NCBI GenBank assembly: GCA_963675135.1
Contig: OY776130.1
Span: 59,057,808 to 59,121,807 of the forward strand
DNA length: 64,000 nucleotides
Reading direction: 5' to 3'
From: Galeopsis tetrahit
Lineage: Eukaryota; Streptophyta; Magnoliopsida; Lamiales; Lamiaceae
A program made the position numbers and the translations under genes. Shown here piece by piece: positions 55,393-64,000 of this stretch; position 1 is the first letter of the stretch; each line of letters starts with the position of its first letter. The notes under the pieces were generated by a model, which saw nothing but the letters and a program-made list of their open reading frames with translations, did not search any database and had not been told where the DNA came from.

Positions 55393-57049
55393 ATGTGAGT
55401 AATATAAATGGCCAATCTGGGCGGCTGAGGTTATTATCTTTTTATATTTTTATTAATTATTAATTATTCGATTAGAAAAATGTATAAGTATATTATTGGG
55501 TGTCCGTGGGACTTTTAATTATTCAATTATTATTCCTTATTTTTTTTAGGATTATACTACACAAAAACTTATTTTTTGGTATATGAAAAGATAATAACCC
55601 TAAACCCTAAACTAATATTACACATTTTAAATGAATTGTATCGCTCTTTTAAAATTTCAAACAAATAGAAATTCAAAGTTAATATATGTTGTTAAAAAAA
55701 TCATAATCTTTATGAATTATTATTATTATGAAATTTAATCTCTAAAAAGGTTAACTGGGTGGGATAAGAATTTTGTGGACGTTGGTCCTTGATTTGTGGC
55801 CTAATTACCCAAAAGGTATTTTTTGGGGGAGTGGTGTTTTTGTGGAAACAAAAGACATTATGTTTAGTGCTCTAGTGATTTAATGATTTTTCTTGGAAAA
55901 TGTATTTCAATCAGATGTCACTAATTAAGTATTATTTTTAAAAATAAAAACTTTTATGCAGGCACATTTTTAATATTTTTTTATAGGTTTATTTAATGTA
56001 CTTGTCTGTTAATTCTAATTCTAAACAAATTATCTGCTTATCAGCAGAATGGAGCTTGCCAAATTTGAACAAAACTCTATATGAAATAACTCTTCAAATA
56101 TTGTTACAACAAAAATTATTTTAAAGTTTTTTTTGTATTTAAAGATATTACTGTTGACATAAATGAATGTTCTTAAATTTACTGTATAGTCAAAGTAGCA
56201 CACTATTCAGTTTATAGGATTATGAATGCCGATTTAAATATTTATCGTATTCTATTTCGTTTTTTTTTTTTGGAAGCCACGATTTTATATATATTATAGT
56301 TTAATAATGTAATGGGGGCGACATGATTGTTTGGTTCAACTATACCAAGAGAATATTAATTATTTTATGTCAGAAAAAATTGTTTATTTAGGTTTTATTT
56401 TAATCAGTATTCAATTATTTTAGAGAAAAATCAATTGCTTATTAAATTTTTAATAATTTCAAATCAAATGATAGATTGTCCAATAATTTTACGTATTTGG
56501 TGCATGTATGAATCGGGAGCATAAAAGGATTATGCGGAGTAAATTATTATAAAAATATAAATACATACACCGACTGAAAGAACAATAAATGTTTTAAAGT
56601 TGGTACCTAAAATATGAATAAAACGTGCTTTTAAAAAATATATCACAAAATATAATTCTGCAAATATACTACAAGTTTGTATGCAATTAAATTAATCAAT
56701 AATTTATTTGTTGTAATTGGTGGATTCTATATCAAGAACAATTTAAATTTTATTAGTTTTATATATTACCGTATACAGTAAATAATTTAACCAAACAACT
56801 AATATACTTAATTATAATTTGAAAGTGGTGTCGGCCGAGTCGGATATGGATAATAGCTTTCTCGAGCCTATGACGAAATTGAGGTTTGAGTCAACTACAT
56901 TAAATTAAACCTAAATTAATTTAATCTCATTTTTATTGGTTATTTGATGATTTGGATTAAGAGTAGATTATGCCTTAATATAATAATATGTACTATAAAT
57001 TTTAGATATCATTATAATTTTAGTTTAATTATTTTTATTATTAAACCCC

Positions 57050-57249
57050 AAAAAGTTGGTCTAGTGATGTAGGTTTGGGACTTAGAAGTGTGCTCCTCTT
57101 TAGGTCTCCGTCTCAAGGTATGGGGTCATGTTCATACAGAGTGCAAAACTCTGGCTTTAAACGGAATACCCGCAAGTGGGCGGTGGAATTGATCCCCCGA
57201 GATTAGTCGTCCCTTGGACCGGATACTCGAGACTTTAAAAAAAAAAAAT
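57050..57249 (+). repeat. SINE-like repeat with poly(A) tail
   Basis: Begins near TTGGTCTAGTGATGTAGG, which fits a polymerase III A box. The B box is not clear. The 3' part reads GAGATTAGTCGTCCCTTGGA, then CCGGATACTCGAGACTTT and a run of about 12 A. Fragments of the same 3' part occur at 18340-18430 and 46871-46912. No target duplication was certain. Confidence 0.5.
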
Positions 57250-57260
57250 GCTACTAAATA

Positions 57261-57522
57261 CTCCCTCCATCCACGAAAAGTAGTCCTATTTGACTTATAT
57301 TCTTTGTCCACAAAATGTAGTCTCATATTCTTTATGAAAAATATCACACTTCAACAATTACTTAATTACTCAAATTGCCATCAACTTTATTCACAAACAA
57401 TCATTTTATTTACAATGGACCCCACAATACCCTACAACACCCTTACTTTATCTATTTTATCTATTTTTTTTTTTAAATATGTGACTCACTCTAATAGGAC
57501 TACATTTCATGGACGGAGGGAG
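57261..57522. mobile_element. Stowaway-like MITE
   Basis: 262 bp between TA, ends CTCCCTCCATCCACGAAAAG and inverted CATGGACGGAGGGAG. It lies about 12 bp after the poly(A) tail of the SINE-like repeat. Confidence 0.85.
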
Positions 57523-58117
57523 TATGACTTATTTCGGTGAGAGCTACTCATGAGCTTTTGACGTAGAAATTAATAAATATAATTGGATAAGTAAATGTTT
57601 AGAGGTATCATAGTTGAGAAATGAAAGAATGTAATGAAATGTGAGAGAAGTAGTTCGTCGAAAAAAGAAAATTGAACGGTTTTCATTGGAAGAGATAGAA
57701 AGGGAGAGAGTATTTTGTTACCCTTCAAAACCCCTTTAAAAAAAGAGAGAGAGAGAAGGGCATTAGCATATATATGATGGACAACACCATCACTGACCGT
57801 CTTATGATTTGAAGCCTTTAGATATGACATTTGACTTGTCTTATCAACCCCCTAACTTTCCCAAAAGACCCCTCCCCTCCTTTCACTATTTTGCCCCCGC
57901 AAACTCTTTGTGGTCTACATTTCCACCCCAATTTTAATTTGTTTCTGTAAAATTTATACCACAATTTTTTGGCCGTTAAAGCTAATGATCTTATCGGGAG
58001 TGATTAACGGTGTTATTTATTCTGTCTTCTTGTCTCTGTCTCTTTTAACATAAAAGGTTGAAAATTATTTTTATCATTTTCTATTAAATTAGGTTAAAAG
58101 TTACTCCGTATTTAGTA

Positions 58118-58379
58118 CTCCCTTCATCCACCAAATGTAGTCTCATTGGTGTGGAGTACAAGTTTTAAGAAAAAGTTAGATAAAGTAGATAAAGTAAGGG
58201 TATTGTGGGGGTCCATTGTGAATAAAGTGATTGTTTGTGAATAAAGTTGATGACAATTTGAGTAATTAAGTGATGAGTTGAATGGTGATAATTTTCATAA
58301 AGTGTTTGAGACTACATTTGACATTTGATGGACAAAGAATATGAGTCGAATGAGACTACATTTCATGAACTGATGGAGT
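58118..58379. mobile_element. Stowaway-like MITE, diverged
   Basis: Ends CTCCCTTCATCCACCAAATG and inverted CATGAACTGATGGAG, with interior text (AATAAAGTTGATG, CATTGTGAATAAAGTGA) that is the reverse of the 57261-57522 element. Same family, opposite orientation. Confidence 0.75.
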
Positions 58380-60412
58380 TTTTTTTTTTTAAATATTCAA
58401 AAGTTTTGCTCTTCATTTAATTGAATATCAATCCCGCCTAATTAATACCTTGAATTGGGACAATTTTTTTAAAAAATCAAACACTGAATTGAGTAAAAAA
58501 AAAAAAGTATTAAACGATATACTTATATTTGGGAAATGAGACAGCTTAATATAACTTTCACGCTATTATTTTTTTCAGTAATTAAAATTTTCAGATTTTA
58601 TATGATTTGATTTGGCAATGAAGACACTTTATATTGAGTGGATTATTTAATGCAATATTTTCAAACTAGGGTATTTCATGCAATTAATTTCCGAGAAATG
58701 CTAGAAAACTGAAAAGAAGATTGAAAAATATTAAAATATAAAGGGACCCTTCAATTTATTTATTTATTATTGAAATTATTATTATTTCCTCTAAAATTAG
58801 GACATTTGATTGAAAGGACATTTTGGTTGGCGAAATGAGGTATAGACAAGGCATTAACATGATATGTACCGGAAATCAGGCCCTTTTCTGTGGTCTACAT
58901 TTATGGTGTTCATATAATATGTTGCGTCCTTTACTTGAAAATTTCAGGTGAAGTATATACATAACTTTTGTTGTCTGATTTCAATAAATATATATACAAA
59001 CACAAGTAATATATGAGGTAAAAAAACTAAGGGGATAGAAGTCGGAAATAGGTAGTTGAACGGATTTGCACCGTCTAATTTTTTTTTATATATAAACACA
59101 GTTTTAATCCCTTAGGCGATAGAATTTGGCAAAAATAAAAATCGTACATCATAGCAAAGTTATGAAAATTACGTCAATACTCTTTTTTCATTGAAAAAGT
59201 ATGCACAATTGTCCAAACCAAATCGGACTCCTAAATAAAAAAGGGTGGGCCGGGGGCAAAATTGAGTCGGTTAGGGCCGATTTTTGCAATAGAGAAAATA
59301 ACTTATAAACTCGAGTTCACGTTAATTTTTTTCGTCAAGAAGTAACACTCATATGAATACGGGTTCACGTGCATGAACTCTAATTTTAAGTGTCATTGTT
59401 ATGCATGCGAAGTGTCACTGTTGTATGTACAGAGTATCACAGTTTTAAAAATGTGTGATTTATAAACAATGACACTTCATATGCACAACAATAATAACAA
59501 CAAAGATACTTGAAAAAGAGTAACAATTGTGTCAAACTCGGGTTCATTTGAAATCTCTTTCTCGAGTGTCACTGTTATGCATATAAAATGTTACTATCAT
59601 TTAAAAAAATATTTAATTTTTTATATTAACACTCGATATGCTCAACACAAGAATGCTTGAAAACATTCAATTAAAAAACATACTCCAAATCTTGTATGAT
59701 TCCACCATTTCTTGAGAATCATCAAATTTGCACTACCATCCAATGAAAATGGAGGCTTTTTTATTCGAATTTTCATCTTATTTTCTAGAGACATATCATT
59801 GAAATGGAAGATCATCGGCCAGCTTTGACTTGATGAAATGGTGTCCCATACACTGACAAAGTTATATATATGTGGGTTGACAAAATGAATACAAATAATG
59901 TTTTAATTTTTAGTCTTTATAGACATTATTTGATTTGTGACATTTTGTAAATTAGTATGTTTTTGCACTCATATGTCACATAATATGACAAATTAATTAA
60001 TTGAGTGGGATTATAATTGACTAATGGGTAAATCTTATTGGATATTAATTGTAGTTTATAAAATTGTTTCCACGTTACTGAATGATTTATGTTCGTATGG
60101 TACAATTTTTTCCCTTAAATTCTAGTTTTGCAATGATTTATCATTTTGTATATGTGCATATTCAAGTATAAAAATAATAATTTGAAGGTAAAAAGTAAGA
60201 ATTTTCAAAATAAAAAAATTTTAAAAAATTATGTAGATAATATATAATTTTATTGAAAACTAAACTCAAAAGACACATTTTGTAGCCGAGAAAAATATCA
60301 AAACCTAGATCCTTTATTTTCTACGTAAATAAAGTGATACTTATTTTCTTATAATCACACGCCATATTATAGACATGACATGTAGCATGATATTATTGAT
60401 TTTTTTTTTTAA

Positions 60413-60613
60413 TGATATATATAGAGAAACAATGAATTGTGAAATTATAATTTCATTAAATGAATGTAAAGAATACATTAGGGGAGTATTTATAGATACA
60501 AAACATATCTACTATATATCTCTAATTTAAGGAAATAAAGATTTATAAGATATATAAAATATATTATACAAGATATATATAATATCTCTTAATATATTTA
60601 TATATGCCTAATA
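60413..60613 (-). mobile_element. 3' long terminal repeat of the copia element
   Basis: About 200 bp. It starts right after the purine-rich primer tract (60614-60628) and ends in CA at 60413. It carries a TATA box (60487-60494) in CTATAAATACTCCCC. The LTR begins TATTAGG instead of the usual TG. The other LTR lies outside the window, so borders are inferred. Confidence 0.6.
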
Positions 60614-60628
60614 CGCCCCCTCCCTCAA
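60614..60628 (-). other. Polypurine tract of the copia element
   Basis: TTGAGGGAGGGGGCG on the minus strand directly before the 3' LTR, overlapping the pol stop codon. It is the expected plus-strand primer site. Confidence 0.75.
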
Positions 60629-63600
60629 GATGGAGTACCATAGGAGAGTCCAATCTTGATCATCAGCATTTGAAGACGAGAACGAGCAAGAGGCTTTGTG
60701 AGAGCATCGGCTAGTTGGTCTTCGGAAGACACATGTGAAACACGTAACTGAGTTGTTTTGATCAAATCCCGAACAAAGTGATAGTCAATGGCAATGTGTT
60801 TCATTCGAGAGTGAAAAACCGGGTTGGAGCAAAGATACGTCGCACCAATATTGTCGCAGTAGATGGCAGGGAGAGTTTTGATGGTAAAACATAGTTCTTG
60901 AAAGAGAGATTTTAACCATTGTACCTCAGAGGCAGCTGATGCAATGGCCCGATATTCTGCTTCAGTGGAGGAGCGAGCAACCGACTTTTGTTTCTTGGAA
61001 GACCAGGAGATGGGATTTGGTCCAAGAAAGACAATATATGCACTTGTTGACGTACGATCATCAGTATTTCCGGCCCAATCAGCATCCGTAAAGCAGTGAA
61101 GTGAGTCAGATGGGTTGGGGCGGAGGGTAATTCCAACATCTCTAGTTCCATTAAGATATCGAAGGAGGCGTTTTACAGTGGCCCAATGAGTTGTGGTGGG
61201 AGCATGCATGAATTGAGACAATTTATGCACAGCAAAAGCAATATCAGATCTAGTAAGTTGGAGGTATTGGAGACTTCCAAGAACTTGACGATATTGGGTG
61301 ATATCAGTGGGCGGTGTTCCATCAGAAAGAGATAAACGAGTAGAGGTGGAGAGAGGGGTTTGGACAGGTTTGGAAGTGAGCATATTATATTTGGTGAGTA
61401 GGTCAATGATATACTTACGTTGGGAGAGAAAGCAAGTTTTCTTAGTACGGAGCACTTCCACACCTAGGAAATAGGAAAGTGAGCCTAAGTCTTTGACAGA
61501 GAACTTTGTACTAAGGTCTGAGGCCACTTTTGTGAGGAACGAGGTGTTGTTTCCTGTAAGGATTAGATCATCAACATACACGAGAAAATAAGCAGTTATA
61601 CCGGATTTGTTGTATACAAAGAGAGACTCATCAGATTTGGTGTGAATGAAACCAATACTCTCCAAGAAGGTTCGAAGAGCAAAATACCAAGTTCGAGGTG
61701 CCTGTTTTAGGCCATAGATGGATTTATGTAACTTGCCCACATATGTAGGGAAGGTTTTGTCAACAAACCCGAGTGGTTGAGCCATAAATACAGATTCGGC
61801 TAAGGCACCGTGAAGGAAAGCATTATTCACATCGAACTGACGAAGTGGCCAATCTTTGGTGACTGCAATACTCAGGACTGCTCGAACGGTTGCTGGTTTG
61901 ACCACAGGACTAAATGTTTCAGAAAAGTCAACCCCAGGGCGTTGGTGAAAGCCTTTGGCGACAAGTCGAGCTTTGTACTTGTCTAAGGAACCGTCTGGTT
62001 TCCGTTTGATGCGAAATACCCACTTCGAACCAATAATGTTTGCAGAATCATCAGGTGGTACTAAATCCCAAGTACCGTTTTTTAGAAGGGCATTAAATTC
62101 AGATGATATGGCCTCCCTCCATCGTACATCTTTTAATGCCTGAGAGACGCAGCTAGGTTCAGTGTCAGAAGATAAAGTAGAAGATAGACCATACCTCGGA
62201 TTTGGTTTGAAGATACTGTTTTGGGCTCGAGTGATCATTCGAGTTCGTTGTTGTATAGGTGGGGATGGCAGTGAGGGAGCATCTGGCGACTCGAGATCAA
62301 GGGTTTGTATAGTGGAATTAGGGTTTGGAGTTGATGGGGGTGTACTTAGTAATCTGGGGGGTGCAACAGGACTGGGCGTTGGGCTGGTGGGTGTATTAAG
62401 AGAAACAGGGGGTGCAGGTAATGGGGGCGGTGGCGGGGCTGGATTCTCGTCGAGAGATGGTATATTTTGGGGAGGGGGTGTATTCGTAAGGTTTGTGGGT
62501 GGGGTAGGATTGGGGGAAAGGGCCAGGGGTGTATTGGTGGGTGCAGGGGGTGGATAAATTAAAACAGTGGGTGTGTCTGGCAGGTTGGGGGGTGTATCTG
62601 TTAAGGTAGGGGGTGTATCAGGAGCAGTTTTAGGAGTGGCTAGAGGAAAGACATTTTCAACAAATTGAACATGACGAGAGGTATATATTTTGTTGGTTTT
62701 TAAATCAAGACAAAGATAAGCAGCTTGGGTAGGAGAGTATCCAATGAAGACACATGGAGTAGATCTAGGGTCTAATTTATGGGAAGTATAGGGGCGGAGC
62801 CAAGGATAACATAAGCAACCAAAAACTCTAAGTTTAGCTAGGTTGGGAGTTTGTTTTAGAAGGAATTGATATGAGGACAACATGTTAAGATTGGGTTTTG
62901 GTAGACGGTTTATAATATAGGTAGCAGCACAAACTGCATGAGGCCAATATGTAAGGGGCATAGAAGCATGATGTAAAAGGGCTAAGGCAGTATCAACAAC
63001 ATGTCTGTGACGACGTTCAGACATGCCATTGTGTTCAGGGGTGTGGGGAGGAGTTGTGAGATGAGATATACCATGAGTTTGAAGGAGGGATCGTAGGGCA
63101 ATGAATTCGCCCCCGTTGTCAGTATAAAGGGTTTTGATTTTGATGTTGTAGAAGTTTTCTACGATGCTTTTAAAGGATGTAAAGGTGGGGAGGACATCAG
63201 ATTTGCGTTTTAGAGGGTAAATCCATATATATTTGCTAAAGTGATCAACAAAAATGACATAGTATTTGAAGCCTTCAGTTGACAGGACAGGGGACGACCA
63301 AACATCAGAAAAAAGAACCTCAAGGGGAGAACTAGATATAATGCTTGAATCGTAAAAAGGAAGTTTATGACTTTTAATACAGTTGCAAGAATCACAATAA
63401 TGCAGTTTTGAGTTCGTGATAGGTAAGCTATACTTGGATAAGGTATGGGAAAGGATTTTGGAGGACGGATGACCTAGACGAGCATGCCAGATGGGTGATG
63501 GTTGTTTTTCCGAGATGGAAGTTGTGGGGTTAAGAGATGCTCGAGTCGGCCATACGTAGAGATTATCCACGCGACTCCCCGTGAGGAGAATGGTCCCCGT

Positions 63601-64000
63601 TTTGCCATCCCGCACCTGAAAATAAGTAGATCCAAAAATAATGTTAACATCATTATCTCGACACAAGGTTGAAACAGAGATAAGGTTTTTGGCCATTTGT
63701 GGGACAACAAGGACGTTTGAGAATGTTAGCATATTAACATGAGGAAACGACAAGGAACCAATATGTGAAATTTTCAATCCGTTACCATCACCGATAATGA
63801 CATCATCCGAACCGGAATATGGAGAGGAAACATATAAATTATTGGGGTGATTTGTGATATGATGAGAGGCCCCAGAGTCCAAGATCCAGAGGATGGAGGG
63901 GATCTTTGAAATAGGAGAGTGGGCGGAGGTGGTGTATATACCAGCAGGGTGGGTGTGCATACAAGGTGGGGTGTATGTAGTAGTGGAGTGAGTGCGTAGA
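60625..64000 (-). CDS. Ty1/copia retrotransposon pol polyprotein, N-terminal part outside window
   Basis: A frame of over 1100 codons, without stops, runs from the window edge to 60625. Numbering from the Met at 63960: protease motif DSGAS at 28-32; GAG-pre-integrase zinc motif with H159, H164, C189 and C192; integrase with D219, D281 (YTDNGGEF) and E315; then a very Pro/Thr-rich linker of about 100 residues; reverse transcriptase with FDVNNAFLHG and YVDDLILTG; and RNase H with DADWAGN and SSTEAEYRA. The order protease-integrase-RT-RNase H defines Ty1/copia (Pseudoviridae-type). All catalytic residues are present, so the copy looks recent. gag and the 5' LTR are beyond the window. This is a transposon, not a host gene. 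Confidence 0.95.
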   Translation of the reverse strand, partial: LRTHSTTTYTPPCMHTHPAGIYTTSAHSPISKIPSILWILDSGASHHITNHPNNLYVSSPYSGSDDVIIGDGNGLKISHIGSLSFPHVNMLTFSNVLVVPQMAKNLISVSTLCRDNDVNIIFGSTYFQVRDGKTGTILLTGSRVDNLYVWPTRASLNPTTSISEKQPSPIWHARLGHPSSKILSHTLSKYSLPITNSKLHYCDSCNCIKSHKLPFYDSSIISSSPLEVLFSDVWSSPVLSTEGFKYYVIFVDHFSKYIWIYPLKRKSDVLPTFTSFKSIVENFYNIKIKTLYTDNGGEFIALRSLLQTHGISHLTTPPHTPEHNGMSERRHRHVVDTALALLHHASMPLTYWPHAVCAATYIINRLPKPNLNMLSSYQFLLKQTPNLAKLRVFGCLCYPWLRPYTSHKLDPRSTPCVFIGYSPTQAAYLCLDLKTNKIYTSRHVQFVENVFPLATPKTAPDTPPTLTDTPPNLPDTPTVLIYPPPAPTNTPLALSPNPTPPTNLTNTPPPQNIPSLDENPAPPPPPLPAPPVSLNTPTSPTPSPVAPPRLLSTPPSTPNPNSTIQTLDLESPDAPSLPSPPIQQRTRMITRAQNSIFKPNPRYGLSSTLSSDTEPSCVSQALKDVRWREAISSEFNALLKNGTWDLVPPDDSANIIGSKWVFRIKRKPDGSLDKYKARLVAKGFHQRPGVDFSETFSPVVKPATVRAVLSIAVTKDWPLRQFDVNNAFLHGALAESVFMAQPLGFVDKTFPTYVGKLHKSIYGLKQAPRTWYFALRTFLESIGFIHTKSDESLFVYNKSGITAYFLVYVDDLILTGNNTSFLTKVASDLSTKFSVKDLGSLSYFLGVEVLRTKKTCFLSQRKYIIDLLTKYNMLTSKPVQTPLSTSTRLSLSDGTPPTDITQYRQVLGSLQYLQLTRSDIAFAVHKLSQFMHAPTTTHWATVKRLLRYLNGTRDVGITLRPNPSDSLHCFTDADWAGNTDDRTSTSAYIVFLGPNPISWSSKKQKSVARSSTEAEYRAIASAASEVQWLKSLFQELCFTIKTLPAIYCDNIGATYLCSNPVFHSRMKHIAIDYHFVRDLIKTTQLRVSHVSSEDQLADALTKPLARSRLQMLMIKIGLSYGTPS

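Larger units (their letters stand above)
55234..60412. other. Intergenic region upstream of BOP, to the retrotransposon
   Basis: Five kilobases of AT-rich DNA with no host gene. It holds the BOP promoter, a SINE-like repeat and two Stowaway-like elements, listed separately. Short inverted and direct repeats of AGTGTCA(C/T)TGTTATGCAT occur at 59380-59600 without clear borders. Confidence 0.65.

Noticed and set aside
59320..59660. Inverted-repeat transposon
   Set aside because: Repeated AGTGTCACTGTTATGCAT phrases are present, but no consistent ends or target duplication could be defined.
62162..62557. Gly-rich 131-codon frame on the plus strand
   Set aside because: Complement of the Pro-rich linker of the copia pol frame; composition explains its length.

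Overview
The window is nuclear DNA of a flowering plant, a core eudicot. It has intron-rich genes with GT-AG splice sites, plastid and mitochondrial targeting sequences, plant-only families (PPR, BOP, GUX, RNA polymerase V subunit, plant mobile domain), AT-rich intergenic DNA, and many small transposons plus a Ty1/copia element. The lycopene cyclase N-terminus and overall protein similarity suggest an asterid, perhaps Lamiales; that is inference from remembered homologues.

Layout. 1-6677 (-): condensin subunit CAP-D2, 16 exons, C-terminus cut by the window edge. 8218-8364 (+): a 48-residue membrane peptide. 9988-12827 (-): a MAIN-LIKE plant mobile domain protein with a long 5'UTR intron. 16342-18300 (+): a PPR protein. 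24836-25945 (+): a group-IV glutaredoxin-like protein. 29975-32713 (+): an NRPE5-type RNA polymerase subunit. 33338-35392 (-): FIS1. 36903-38650 (-): a GUX-type glycosyltransferase. 39055-40557 (-): lycopene beta-cyclase. 42295-45567 (+): L-galactono-1,4-lactone dehydrogenase. 46017-46385 (-): a 57-residue CYSTM peptide. 53529-55233 (-): BLADE-ON-PETIOLE. 60413-64000 (-): the 3' part of a copia retrotransposon with an open pol frame.

The genes do not form a pathway. CAP-D2, glutaredoxin, NRPE5, FIS1 and BOP occur in the same order as Arabidopsis At3g57060-At3g57130, so the backbone is an old syntenic block. Other genes (MAIL, PPR, GUX, LCYB, GLDH) are interspersed.

The spaces between and inside genes are full of short inverted-repeat elements: Stowaway-like elements with TA target duplications, a Tourist-like element with TTA duplications, large foldbacks (one carrying a nested insertion with an 8-bp duplication), a SINE with a 9-bp target duplication, a hAT remnant and an RNase H-like fragment. 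I found no CRISPR array, prokaryotic system or clearly new multi-gene system. The less ordinary items are the two small peptide genes, a duplicated stem segment in the GUX-like protein, an acidic minisatellite in CAP-D2, and the families of large foldback repeats. Exon borders were read by eye from reading frame and splice consensus.
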